Origin: Clostridiaceae bacterium
GTDB taxonomy: Bacteria > Bacillota > Clostridia > Acetivibrionales > DULL01
Direction: 5' to 3'
DNA: 35,514 nt
Assembly (NCBI GenBank): GCA_012840395.1
Contig: DULL01000065.1
Span: forward strand, 1-35,514
Shown here: piece by piece, positions 25,146-33,617 of the stretch
How the letters are laid out: every line of letters starts with the position of its first letter
Position numbering within the stretch: position 1 is the stretch's first letter
Position numbers and translations under genes: made by a program
The notes under the pieces: generated by a model
What the model was told of the DNA's origin: nothing
Seen by the model: only the letters and a program-made list of their open reading frames with translations
Database searches by the model: none

Positions 25146-26543
25146 ATGTCAAAGAAAATTATTAGTGTTCTACTGGTAGTATTTCTAATTGCATCAGTTT
25201 TTGCTGGCTGCGCCAGTAACACTACAGGCAAAGACACCAGTGAAGGCTCAAAATCTACAACAAGTGAACAGACCAAAGAAGAAACAAAACAAGAGGAAAA
25301 ACAAGTTTCACTAAGCTACTGGGGTTATTCAAGATGGAAAGGTATTACAGGAACCGAGCCCGACGGGGAATACGGTGACTGGCAGAGAAGTGTAGCAAAA
25401 GCTTTTTCAGAGCAACATCCAAATGTTAAAATAGAATACGAGCACCTCCCTTGGGACGGCGGCCCTGAAAAAGTAAGTGTTGCGATTGCATCAAAGACTC
25501 AACCGGACGTTCTTGAAGATGGTACTGCTAGATTCTTCGGATATGCAGCAATGGGTGCTCTGCTTCCTCTTGATGACTACTTTACTCAGGAAGAACTCAG
25601 TGACTATGTAGAGGGTGCATGGGATCTTGGTAAATTTACTGACGGTAAGCACTATATGTTCCCCTGGGCGAACATGGTTATACATTTATTGATAAATAAG
25701 AGCATGTTTAAAGCAGCAGGTGCTGAACATCTCCTCCCGCAGAATGAAGAGAGAACCTGGACATATGACGAATTTAAGGAAGCTTTGAAAGCAGTATCAA
25801 ATCCTGCTAAAGGAGTATATGGAACAGCTCTGTATGCAGGAAATGAGCAGGGTGACTCAGGAACAAATGCTCTCATGTGGGGCTTTGGAGCCACAATCTT
25901 TAATGAAACCTTGGATAAGATTGTATTTAATTCTCCTGAAGGTGTCAAAGGTGTAGAATTTGCTAAATCACTTATTGATGAAGGACTAGCTATGCCTGGT
26001 GCTGAGACTATTAAAGCAACTGAGGTATTAGAGTACTTCAAACAACAGAAGGTTGCTATCCATATAAACGGTTCTTCAGGACTATACGGAACAGTTGAAA
26101 ATGCTTTTAAAACAGGAGAAGTTGAGGAATTTGAAATGGATTGGGCAATGTATCCGACAGCTCCTGGAGTAAAACCTGCTTTCTATGCTAACCCTGTAGG
26201 ATTAGCTGTATTTAAATCGGGTGATGCTGACAGAGAAAAATGGGCTGTTGAATTGGCTAAGTTTGCAACAAACACTGAAAACAGCAAAGCTCTGAAAGCT
26301 GTAAAACTTATTCCTGTTAAGAAATCAGCAGGAAACCTCTATCCAGGAGAACCTCTCATGGAGTGGAGTGCAAAAGTTATCAAATATGCCCGTGATCCTG
26401 GTCTTGCTTCACCGGCATATGCTGAAATGAGAGCAGCATTATATCCTGAAATGCAGGCAGTTTATAACGGAACAAAAGATCCTAAGACTGCATTGGATGA
26501 CTTCGCAGCCAAAGCACAGGCTTCAATTGATAAATACAAATAA
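25146..26543 (+). CDS. carbohydrate ABC transporter substrate-binding lipoprotein
   Basis: A 465-residue extracellular solute-binding protein (family 1). It has a lipoprotein signal peptide (residues 1-21) with lipobox ending VFAGC, so C22 is lipidated. A Ser/Thr/Glu/Lys-rich linker follows, then the two-lobed binding domain (PNVKIEYEHLPW, KPDVLE-like segment, GKHYMFPW, WTYDEFKEALKAV). It captures a mono- or oligosaccharide for the two permeases that follow. Ribosome site AAGGGGGATTT. The transcript ends or is stabilised at a 12-bp hairpin before the first permease. Sugar specificity is not readable. Confidence 0.94.
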   Translation: MSKKIISVLLVVFLIASVFAGCASNTTGKDTSEGSKSTTSEQTKEETKQEEKQVSLSYWGYSRWKGITGTEPDGEYGDWQRSVAKAFSEQHPNVKIEYEHLPWDGGPEKVSVAIASKTQPDVLEDGTARFFGYAAMGALLPLDDYFTQEELSDYVEGAWDLGKFTDGKHYMFPWANMVIHLLINKSMFKAAGAEHLLPQNEERTWTYDEFKEALKAVSNPAKGVYGTALYAGNEQGDSGTNALMWGFGATIFNETLDKIVFNSPEGVKGVEFAKSLIDEGLAMPGAETIKATEVLEYFKQQKVAIHINGSSGLYGTVENAFKTGEVEEFEMDWAMYPTAPGVKPAFYANPVGLAVFKSGDADREKWAVELAKFATNTENSKALKAVKLIPVKKSAGNLYPGEPLMEWSAKVIKYARDPGLASPAYAEMRAALYPEMQAVYNGTKDPKTALDDFAAKAQASIDKYK

Positions 26544-26564
26544 TAATATAATATGATTTGATTG

Positions 26565-26592
26565 TAAGGGAGAGATAACAATCTCTCCCTTA
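26565..26592 (+). promoter_or_regulatory. intercistronic hairpin between binding protein and permease
   Basis: TAAGGGAGAGAT (26565-26576) pairs perfectly with ATCTCTCCCTTA (26581-26592) around AACA, with no T-run after it. Such hairpins after binding-protein genes commonly protect the upstream mRNA so that binding protein is made in excess of permease. That role is inferred from position and shape. Confidence 0.7.
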
Positions 26593-26630
26593 TAAAAGTC
26601 AACAAGTCCATTGTTAAGAGGAGGATTGCA

Positions 26631-27566
26631 TTGAATACTGTTTCTCAAAGCTCAGTAAACTTAAATTTTTTTGGTAAAGTAAAAAAGTTTGTAAAAAGCA
26701 ATATTTTTTATGAACAGGTATGGGGTTATATTTTTATTTTACCAAGCTTAATATTTTTTATAATATTCGTTATTTACCCTGTTATCGAAGCCCTTATTCT
26801 GAGCTTGTATCAATATAGCCTGCAAGGTTCTAAATGGGTTGGGCTGGCAAATTATGCAACTATTTTTAAAGACTCTGTATTTATTAAATCACTGATTAAT
26901 ACTTTTTTATTTGTATTATATATTGTTCCTACAACTGTTATATTATCAATAGTGATTGCAGTACTTATTTATGATAAGTCCCCGAGAGCTCAAACTTTTT
27001 TCAGAGCATCATTTTATCTTCCTGTAGTAATAAGTATAGTTTCTGTATCTTTAGTGTGGAGGAACATATATCATAATTTATATGGAATTCTGAATTATGT
27101 ATTATCTTTTATAGGAATAGATCCGATCAACTGGCTGGGCGATCCAAAATATGTAATACCTTCACTATCAATAGTGGTATTAACCTACTCTCTGGGTCAG
27201 CCAATAATCTTGTATCTTGCAGCTTTAGGAGGAATACCACAGACATATTATGAAGCAGCAGATATTGATGGAGCAAGCGGTATTGCAAAATTCTGGAATA
27301 TTACTGTGCCGCTTCTTACTCCTACAACACTTTATATATTTGTAACCACAACAATAGGTGCTTTCCAGGTTTTTGCTGTAGTTAACCTTATGACCAGTGG
27401 TGGACCCAATTATGCATCGAATACCGTGCTGTTTTTAATATATAAAACGGCTTTTACATATAATGATTTTAGTCTCGCATCAACAATGGGAGTAATAATG
27501 TTTGTTTGTGTAGCTATATTTGCAGTAATACAGTTTAAGATGTTCTCATCACAAGTTGAGTATTAA
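26631..27566 (+). CDS. sugar ABC transporter permease (MalF/UgpA type)
   Basis: A 311-residue inner-membrane permease with six main hydrophobic helices. The first is at about 30-55 (YIFILPSLIFFIIFVIYPV). The ATPase-contact EAA loop lies near residues 205-235 (YYEAADIDGASGIAKFWNITVP). The start is TTG at 26631, supported by GAGGAGG (26619-26625); no ATG fits. It pairs with the next permease, 12 bases downstream, and the upstream lipoprotein. No ATP-binding subunit is encoded in the cluster, so a shared MsmX-type ATPase elsewhere in the genome is expected. Confidence 0.94.
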   Translation: MNTVSQSSVNLNFFGKVKKFVKSNIFYEQVWGYIFILPSLIFFIIFVIYPVIEALILSLYQYSLQGSKWVGLANYATIFKDSVFIKSLINTFLFVLYIVPTTVILSIVIAVLIYDKSPRAQTFFRASFYLPVVISIVSVSLVWRNIYHNLYGILNYVLSFIGIDPINWLGDPKYVIPSLSIVVLTYSLGQPIILYLAALGGIPQTYYEAADIDGASGIAKFWNITVPLLTPTTLYIFVTTTIGAFQVFAVVNLMTSGGPNYASNTVLFLIYKTAFTYNDFSLASTMGVIMFVCVAIFAVIQFKMFSSQVEY

Positions 27567-27578
27567 TGGAGGTATATC

Positions 27579-28415
27579 ATGTCAAGAAATAAGCTATTGA
27601 AATATCCTATAAAAACGATAACATCTGCTTTGCTTTACATATTAGCACTATTATTATTGTTTCCAATATATTGGATGTTCGTTGCTTCTTTTATGCCTGA
27701 TGCTGATATTTCATCAATTCCTCCACTATTTTTCCCAAAAGGGTTATATTTGAAAAACTATATTGAAATGTTTAGAACTGCTCCAACTTTAAGGTGGTTT
27801 TTTAACAGCGTGCTGGTTTCCTCAATAACTACTATCCTGATTGTTTTAATTAGTTCAATGGCAGGATATTCTTTTGCAAAGAAAAATTTCTTTGCCAGAG
27901 ATATAATATTTTATTCCATGGTTCTTACTATGATGATACCTAAGCAGATACTTCTTGTACCTTTATTTAAAATAGTAAGAGATCTTAATATGTTTAATAC
28001 TCTTGCAGGATTAATAGTACCGGCTCTGGGATGGCCTTTTGGGGTGTTTCTTATTAAACAGTTTATGGTTACACTGCCTTCAGAGCTAGTACAATCAGCA
28101 AAAATTGATGGCTGTAGTGAACTTGGAATATATGCAAGAATAATGCTTCCACTGGCTAAACCAGGTCTCGGTGCACTGGCTATTTTTACATTCATTAACA
28201 GTTGGAACGACTATATGTGGCAGTTGCTTGTTATATCTTCAAAAATACTAAAAACATTGCCTCTGGGTGTTGCTACTTTTAAAGAAGAATTTTCAGCAAG
28301 GTATGGTATTCAACTTGCAGGAGCTTCTGTAGCGTCAATACCAATGATAATAATTTTCCTTATGTTCCAGAAATATTTCACAAAAGGTATAACTTTGGGA
28401 GCTATTAAAGGTTAA
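27579..28415 (+). CDS. sugar ABC transporter permease (MalG/UgpE type)
   Basis: A 278-residue six-helix permease, the usual partner of the preceding gene. TM1 lies at about 13-35 (LLYILALLLLFPIYWMFVASF). The EAA loop is near 165-195 (ELVQSAKIDGCSELGIYARIMLPL), where the family's EAA reads QSA. The protein ends FQKYFTKGITLGAIKG, a typical MalG-type C-terminus. The ribosome site TGGAGG starts just after the previous stop, so the two are co-translated. No terminator is visible after it, and the sulfatase gene lies 295 bases on. Confidence 0.94.
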   Translation: MSRNKLLKYPIKTITSALLYILALLLLFPIYWMFVASFMPDADISSIPPLFFPKGLYLKNYIEMFRTAPTLRWFFNSVLVSSITTILIVLISSMAGYSFAKKNFFARDIIFYSMVLTMMIPKQILLVPLFKIVRDLNMFNTLAGLIVPALGWPFGVFLIKQFMVTLPSELVQSAKIDGCSELGIYARIMLPLAKPGLGALAIFTFINSWNDYMWQLLVISSKILKTLPLGVATFKEEFSARYGIQLAGASVASIPMIIIFLMFQKYFTKGITLGAIKG

Positions 28416-28483
28416 GTTAAGTTTTTTCACATGTTCATAGGACATGTATGGTGACTAAAGCAAATTATGTTTCTTCTGATTAA

Positions 28484-28590
28484 ATGAATACTGAGGTAGA
28501 TGAATTGAGGTAGATGAAATATTAGAAAGAAATGATATATCTTGTGAAAAACGAGAATTAGTTAGTGAAAAATTGAGAGTCCTTTTGTGA
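28484..28590 (+). pseudogene. short ORF relic broken by a 14-bp tandem duplication
   Basis: From ATG 28484 the frame reads MNTEVDELR and stops. TGAGGTAGATGAA occurs at 28492-28504 and again at 28506-28518 (period 14). Taking out one unit restores a frame that reads MNTEVDEILERNDISCEKRE and continues to a TGA at 28588-28590. The peptide is acidic/basic and helical in look but not recognised. It may equally be chance, since no clear ribosome site precedes it. The rest of this 295-base gap holds an ACATGTTC/GGACATGT palindrome (about 28430-28449) and nothing else I can support. Confidence 0.3.
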
Positions 28591-28710
28591 GCAGTAGTAA
28601 TAAATATTCTACTGTTAGCGCCATATTTTTTTCGTTGGTTTATACCATTATCTATTAAATCTATTTTTATCATAAAAGTATTATTAATTAATTGAGGAAA
28701 GAAAACAAAT

Positions 28711-30177
28711 ATGATTAATATAAATAAACAAAACAGCAGGCCTAATATTTTACTGTTGATGGCAGATCAACAAAAAGCTTCGGCAGCTGGGGGAGTATAC
28801 GGGAATCCTGTTGTAAAAACTCCTTTTTTAGATAAAATGGCAGAGAAAGGAATTGCTTTTACAAATGCTTATTCAAATTCACCTATTTGTACACCTTCCC
28901 GTGCATCTATAATGACAGGTGTACATCCTCTTGTACATCAGGTTACCTGTCATCAAAACAGAGCACCTTTCAATTTGCCTCAACTTACTGAAATTCTTCA
29001 GAGAAATGGATACTATACCGCAGCATGCGGACATTACGAAAGATCAAGATGCCTTGACAGAGGTTGGTACGAGCAGGCTGACTTTAATGATTCTGGACCA
29101 CTTTATAATGCATGGTACAATCTTCATCAGCACGGACGTAAAGATGTGGGATGGTCTTCAGGAGGAATGGATGTATCGCCAGAAGAAGGGCATGCAGCAT
29201 TACTCACCAACAGAGCAATTATAATGCTGGATAATATTCAGGCTTCAGGGTTGCCTTTCTTTTTCCATGTTCCGTATATTGATCCTCATCCTCCTTATTT
29301 TGTACCAAAACCTTATGATATACTGTATAACCCTGAAGATATTGAGCTTCCGCCAATGGGCGATGGAAAGGGAAGGCCTGAATGGCAATACAAATGTTTG
29401 GAAGATTGCGGTACTTCAAAAGCTACAGAACTGGATATTAAAAAGGTTATTGCTACTTATTATGGCATGATAACCTACCTGAACCATCAAATGATGAGGC
29501 TGTACGATGAAATGGACAAAAGAGGTATGCTGGATAATACATGGATTATAGTAACATCCGACCATGGAGATTATACCGGTGAAAAAGGTTTATTCAATAA
29601 GACAGAATCACTTTATGAATGTTTGCTCCATGTTCCTCTTGTAATCCGGCCCCCTAAAAATATAAGTGAGAATTATCCTAAGGTCATAGACGGGCTGGTG
29701 GAATTAGTAGATTTATTTCCCACTATTTTGGGAATAGCAGGGATAAAGGTGCCTGAATATGCTCAGGGTTATGACCTTATAAAATGGGCCATGGAGGGAG
29801 CAAAGAATGAATTGCGTAAGTATGTATTTGCCCAGGTAGGAAATTATCATGGACATTTAAAAACTACATTTCCAGGAGGGATGCCCGAGAGTGGAAGACG
29901 CAGAGGATTGGTCCAAGGAGCCAGGTCGATGGATTTTTCCTATATTCATGACCCTGACTGTGGAGACGAAGCATATGATTTAAAGAAAGATCCATTTGAA
30001 TTAAATTCACTGCTTAAAATTAATCAGGATGTCCCGGAAGAATTGAAAGAACTCAAGGATAGTATTTTTAAATGGGAAGAAGAATGCTTAAGGCTGAGGA
30101 GAGAATTGGGCATTATCCCAGGAGACAGGGGTTTTTGGGAAGGATTACCTTTCAAGGACAGCCATAAAAAACCATAA
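28711..30177 (+). CDS. S1-type (formylglycine) sulfatase, predicted cytoplasmic
   Basis: A 488-residue sulfatase of the alkaline-phosphatase fold. The activation motif C60-T-P-S-R64 lies in ICTPSRASIMTG, so C60 should be converted to formylglycine; this needs an anaerobic sulfatase-maturing radical-SAM enzyme, absent from this window. N-terminal PNILLLMADQQ provides the metal Asp (D19), and VTSDHGDYTGEKG provides the distal Asp/His. No signal peptide or membrane helix is present, so it would act on imported, small sulfated substrates. GAGGAAAG precedes the ATG. Such sulfatases act on sulfated sugars; phosphonate-hydrolase-like activity is an alternative for some relatives. Confidence 0.93.
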   Translation: MININKQNSRPNILLLMADQQKASAAGGVYGNPVVKTPFLDKMAEKGIAFTNAYSNSPICTPSRASIMTGVHPLVHQVTCHQNRAPFNLPQLTEILQRNGYYTAACGHYERSRCLDRGWYEQADFNDSGPLYNAWYNLHQHGRKDVGWSSGGMDVSPEEGHAALLTNRAIIMLDNIQASGLPFFFHVPYIDPHPPYFVPKPYDILYNPEDIELPPMGDGKGRPEWQYKCLEDCGTSKATELDIKKVIATYYGMITYLNHQMMRLYDEMDKRGMLDNTWIIVTSDHGDYTGEKGLFNKTESLYECLLHVPLVIRPPKNISENYPKVIDGLVELVDLFPTILGIAGIKVPEYAQGYDLIKWAMEGAKNELRKYVFAQVGNYHGHLKTTFPGGMPESGRRRGLVQGARSMDFSYIHDPDCGDEAYDLKKDPFELNSLLKINQDVPEELKELKDSIFKWEEECLRLRRELGIIPGDRGFWEGLPFKDSHKKP

Positions 30178-30222
30178 TAGTATAGACAACAGAATGTTTC
30201 TAAGTAAGCCCAAATAGGATGT

Positions 30223-30253
30223 TTGAAAAAAGATTCCCCCAAAATGATATAAT
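30223..30253 (+). promoter_or_regulatory. possible promoter of the dehydratase operon
   Basis: TTGAAA (30223-30228) and a perfect TATAAT (30248-30253) with a 19-base spacer, which is a little long, lie about 40 bases before the acid-sugar dehydratase gene. Confidence 0.45.
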
Positions 30254-30290
30254 ATTAAATTAACAAAAAAAGTTTAAATGGTGATTTGCT

Positions 30291-31502
30291 ATGATTATAA
30301 AAGATGTAAAAACAGTATTGCTGACAGGGCCATGCACTTATGATCCGTATTTAAGTGAAGCCAGAAAACGAAGGAGTGCAGCTTTCATTGAGATTCATAC
30401 AGATACTGAACTTATAGGGATAGGTGAAACCTATGCCGGGTATTTTTGCCCTGAGATAGTACCTGAAATAGTAGAATTTTTTAAACCGATACTCATTGGA
30501 CAGAAGGTCGATAATATTTCAGAACTATGGAACAGAATGTACCACTGCGGGAATTTCTGGTGCAGGGTAGGACTTGGCGTTGTTGTCCTGAATGGAATTG
30601 AAGCTGCTTTATGGGATTTGAAGGGTAAAATGTACAATCTTCCGGTTTACGAGTTATTAGGAAGCCGGAAGCATGATGCCCTTCCTTGCTATGCGACAGG
30701 AGGACCAAGTAATTATCCTAAAGAGAAACTTGCTTCAAAAATTGAATTTTATCTGTCCTTAGGATTCAAAGGATTTAAACTTGGAGCAGGATATCACAGT
30801 GAAGAAGGCTCATATATGCCTTCATCACCAAATGAAGCAGCTGAGTTTGAAGCAGATAAAATAGAATTTGTGAGATCCCTTGTTGGCAAAGATATTAAGA
30901 TAATGATGGATGGGCATATGGGCAACAATCCAGTAAAGACCTGGGATTTGGGAATCGCAAAGGCAGTTATGAAGGCTCTTGAACCTTATGACCTGTTCTT
31001 TTTTGAAGAACCATTGCATTATACAGACCCCTGGGGATATGCTGAGTTGTGCAAAAGCACTACAATACCTATTGCAGGGGGAGAATGCCTGACGGCTAGC
31101 TACGAGTGGAGAGTATTTGTTGAAAAGGACTGCTTTGACATAGGGCAGCCTGACGCCTCTTTCACCGGAGGTCTGGGTGAATTTATGAAAGTGGCTGCCA
31201 TGCTTGAAAGCAGGGGGAGGAAAATTGCCACCCATTCCTGGGGAGCAGGAGGATCCTTTATGCAGAATATACACTGTGGTTTCGCCTGTGCAAATACTGC
31301 AATACTTGAAATAGCTCCTGCTTATGGACCTCTTCACAGCGAAATTATAGGAGATTCATTTATTATGAAAGATGGCATGGTGCTGCCTCCTGAGAAGCCA
31401 GGGCTTGGAATAACCCTAACAGATGAGATAAAGAACAAATATCCTTTTATTCCGGGCAGCGGTGAATTCAACAGTGTGCCTGGAAAAATCCTGAGAGATT
31501 GA
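30291..31502 (+). CDS. enolase-superfamily (mandelate racemase group) acid-sugar dehydratase
   Basis: A 403-residue enzyme with the enolase-superfamily lid domain (about 1-125) and barrel. The metal ligands are D207 (MMDGHMG), E239 (FFFEEP) and E265 (GGECLT). The bases are lysine K163 (GFKGFKLG) and the His-Asp dyad H315 (ATHSWGAGG) and D288 (QPDASF). That set marks the mandelate-racemase subgroup, most of whose members dehydrate aldonates or aldarates to 2-keto-3-deoxy acids. This would feed the island's aldolases. Substrate unknown (for example galactonate, fuconate, gluconate-like). A GGTGAT ribosome site precedes the ATG. The next dehydrogenase gene follows 23 bases later, so both are one operon. 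Confidence 0.9.
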   Translation: MIIKDVKTVLLTGPCTYDPYLSEARKRRSAAFIEIHTDTELIGIGETYAGYFCPEIVPEIVEFFKPILIGQKVDNISELWNRMYHCGNFWCRVGLGVVVLNGIEAALWDLKGKMYNLPVYELLGSRKHDALPCYATGGPSNYPKEKLASKIEFYLSLGFKGFKLGAGYHSEEGSYMPSSPNEAAEFEADKIEFVRSLVGKDIKIMMDGHMGNNPVKTWDLGIAKAVMKALEPYDLFFFEEPLHYTDPWGYAELCKSTTIPIAGGECLTASYEWRVFVEKDCFDIGQPDASFTGGLGEFMKVAAMLESRGRKIATHSWGAGGSFMQNIHCGFACANTAILEIAPAYGPLHSEIIGDSFIMKDGMVLPPEKPGLGITLTDEIKNKYPFIPGSGEFNSVPGKILRD

Positions 31503-31525
31503 TAATAGAAGAGGGGAATGAACAA

Positions 31526-32542
31526 TTGAAGAACATACTTATTGATGTAAAAGTTGATAAACAAAGGCTTGAAGAATTGAAGAAGATACCTGGGGTAAAT
31601 GTTGAAGTAATTGATTTCAAGGAAGAACGCCGTTATATATCTCCAGATATCCTGAGCGGCAAGCATATACTATTTTGCACATATCCTCCTGAGAATTTTA
31701 ATGATTTAGATTCTCTTGAGCTGATACAAATCAATTCGGCAGGTTACACCCAGCTTTTTAATCTTGGACTGGTGGAAAGGGGAATTCGAGCCTGCAATGC
31801 CCAGGGGGTATTTGATGTTCCCATTGCTGAATGGAGCATAGCCATGATGGTAAACCTGGCCAGGGATTTAAGAGGCATGATAAGAAATCAGGAAGCCAGG
31901 GTCTGGGACAGGTCTGCGAGATTTCAGAATGAAATTAGAGGTTCTATTGTGGGAATCTGGGGATATGGGGCCATTGGAAGGGAAATCGCAAGGCTTGCCA
32001 AAGCCTTTGGCCTGAAGGTTTATTCAATGGACAGGGATATCCCGTCTAAGACTGCGAAAGCAAATGTATACCGGGTAGGAGGAACCGGAGACCCTGAAGG
32101 AATATTACCGGACAAGATATTTATTAGCGGGCAGGAAGAGGAATTCCTGAAGGAACTTGATTTTCTCGTAATTACAATGCCCCTTACAAATAACACAAAA
32201 GGGCTGGTCGGTGAAAAAGAATTAAAAATGCTCCCGAAGACAGCATACGTTCTAAATCCTGCCCGGGGTCCGATAATACAGGAAGAGGCGTTGTTGAAAG
32301 CTCTAAGGGAAGGCTGGATTGCCGGGGCTGCACTGGACACCCATTACTATTACCCTATACCGGCTGACCATCCTCTGTGGAGTTTTCCCAATGTGATTAT
32401 GACACCTCATATTTCAGGATCGTCCCTCAGCAACCATTTTGTTGAACGTACATGGGATATCTTTATACAGAATGTAAAGAGGTTTTTATCAGGAGAACCT
32501 TTGCTAAATGAGCTGACAACAAGGCAGCTTAGTGGAGAGTAA
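31526..32542 (+). CDS. D-2-hydroxyacid dehydrogenase-like protein, paralog A (catalytic Glu replaced by Tyr)
   Basis: A 338-residue NAD(P)-binding D-isomer dehydrogenase. It has a GYGAIG motif (146-151), substrate/cofactor Arg R247 (NPARGP) and catalytic His H295 (TPHISGS). The position of the catalytic Glu, normally E before P in the DVFExEP segment, is Y276 in LDTHYYYPIP. An insertion of about 35 residues (about 171-205) follows the second Rossmann strand. TTG 31526 is chosen because GAGGGG precedes it and the closely similar paralog at 34039 starts at the matching TTG with GAGGAG. It is co-transcribed with the acid-sugar dehydratase, so reduction of the keto acid product or a sensor-like role is possible. 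Confidence 0.88.
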   Translation: MKNILIDVKVDKQRLEELKKIPGVNVEVIDFKEERRYISPDILSGKHILFCTYPPENFNDLDSLELIQINSAGYTQLFNLGLVERGIRACNAQGVFDVPIAEWSIAMMVNLARDLRGMIRNQEARVWDRSARFQNEIRGSIVGIWGYGAIGREIARLAKAFGLKVYSMDRDIPSKTAKANVYRVGGTGDPEGILPDKIFISGQEEEFLKELDFLVITMPLTNNTKGLVGEKELKMLPKTAYVLNPARGPIIQEEALLKALREGWIAGAALDTHYYYPIPADHPLWSFPNVIMTPHISGSSLSNHFVERTWDIFIQNVKRFLSGEPLLNELTTRQLSGE

Positions 32543-32620
32543 GGGCTAAACATATAAAAATGCAATAGTAGAAGATTTTTCGGATGTAGAGAAGTTTTAT
32601 TACTACAGTATGTTTAAATG

Positions 32621-32646
32621 GAGCGGGAGATTTTGACTCACCGCTC
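32621..32646 (+). terminator. possible terminator hairpin after paralog A
   Basis: GAGCGGGAG (32621-32629) faces CTCACCGCTC (32637-32646), pairing with one bulged A. It is followed by AAAATTTTACC, a weak U-tract, so it is a poor but possible terminator. Confidence 0.4.
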
Positions 32647-32661
32647 AAAATTTTACCAAGT

Positions 32662-32781
32662 ATCAAGAAGTTCCTCGCTTCTATAAGCGGGAGCTGAATT
32701 GATGTAAATTGTAATAATAACCTTTTTCAGTGGGGGATTACAAGACCCCCACTGAATCTCCAAGCGAAACGAGTTTGCTTG
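32662..32781 (+). repeat. 120-bp structured repeat, copy 2 (IS200/IS605 right-end-like)
   Basis: Same length as copy 1 (7406-7525) and the better preserved. CTCGCTT pairs with AAGCGGG across CTAT. TTCAGTGGGGG (32726-32736) is the perfect inverse of CCCCCACTGAA (32746-32756). The tail is CAAGCGAAACGAGTTTGCTTG. The shared, low-mismatch 120 bases in unrelated neighbourhoods show that it is a dispersed mobile or copied element. No coding frame is visible in it. Confidence 0.65.
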
Positions 32782-32837
32782 TTTCCATTAACTTTATAAC
32801 CGGAATAGGGAATTATACTAAAGGAGAGATATAGGCA

Positions 32838-33617
32838 GTGACTGGTAGCATAGGTAGAAAATTTAAACTGGAATGCAATGGCAGGTTAATTCCCTGTGAA
32901 TTATTAGAGCCGGAAACAATAACTGGGAAACCGTTTCTACTGATTAATTTAACAGGTACGGCTCATGGAGCAATTTACGAAGATCCCTTTATTCAGCCTG
33001 CAATTCCTTTTGTTGAAGCCGGCCATCGAGTCATAAGCTTTGACATCCCGTGCCACGGTGAACGTATAGATGAGAGATATGGAAGTGAAATAGCAGGCTT
33101 ACGTAAAATGTATGTTGCCAGTGAAAATGTATTTGAACAAATGGCTGAGGAATGTAGCTGTGTAGTAGACTATATTATAAAGCAAGGATTGGCTGAGTCA
33201 GGACAAATAGCTATATGTGGTTGTTCCAGGGGTGGATATATGGCGCTTAGGGCATTTGCTTCAGACAAGCGAATTGCAGCGGCTAGTGCAATATCACCTG
33301 TGACCGATTGGCGGTGTTTATTAGAGTTCGAGAGAGAACGAAACAGCGTTGCTCTTGCCCGGGAAAGGCTATTAAACTACGTAGATGGTATGGCTGGCCG
33401 TCCTATCTATATGGCAATAGGAAATAATGATACACGTGTCAGCACCGAAAGCTGCAAAGAACTATATGAAGCAATTAGAAAATGCAATAGGAAGTCAGGA
33501 CTTGATGATAGCGTTGCTGAACTTACTATAACTAACGATCCCGGCCACACCCTTTCAACTGAATACCGCAGAAAATGCGGGGAGTTTCTGCTTCACTGGC
33601 TTGAAAAGGTTAATTAG
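32838..33617 (+). CDS. alpha/beta hydrolase (esterase/dienelactone hydrolase-like)
   Basis: A 259-residue soluble hydrolase. It has the nucleophile elbow G-C-S130-R-G-G (ICGCSRGGYMALRAF), the likely acid D198 (GNNDTRV) and histidine H237 (NDPGHTLS), a full Ser-Asp-His triad. The oxyanion region lies near NLTGTAHG (38-44), and a GHRVISFDIPCHGER strand-loop follows. No signal peptide, so it acts in the cytoplasm, perhaps removing acetyl or other ester groups from the imported sugar or opening a lactone. The start is GTG at 32838 with AAGGAGAG upstream. It stands between the two dehydrogenase paralogs, preceded by the 120-bp repeat. Confidence 0.88.
   Translation: MTGSIGRKFKLECNGRLIPCELLEPETITGKPFLLINLTGTAHGAIYEDPFIQPAIPFVEAGHRVISFDIPCHGERIDERYGSEIAGLRKMYVASENVFEQMAEECSCVVDYIIKQGLAESGQIAICGCSRGGYMALRAFASDKRIAAASAISPVTDWRCLLEFERERNSVALARERLLNYVDGMAGRPIYMAIGNNDTRVSTESCKELYEAIRKCNRKSGLDDSVAELTITNDPGHTLSTEYRRKCGEFLLHWLEKVN

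Noticed and set aside
28455..28673. 72-codon minus-strand ORF between the permease and sulfatase genes
   Set aside because: No ribosome site or recognisable family, low-complexity composition; the plus-strand relic explains the region at least as well.
30825..31337. 170-codon minus-strand ORF inside the acid-sugar dehydratase gene
   Set aside because: Antisense shadow of a gene whose full catalytic set is intact.
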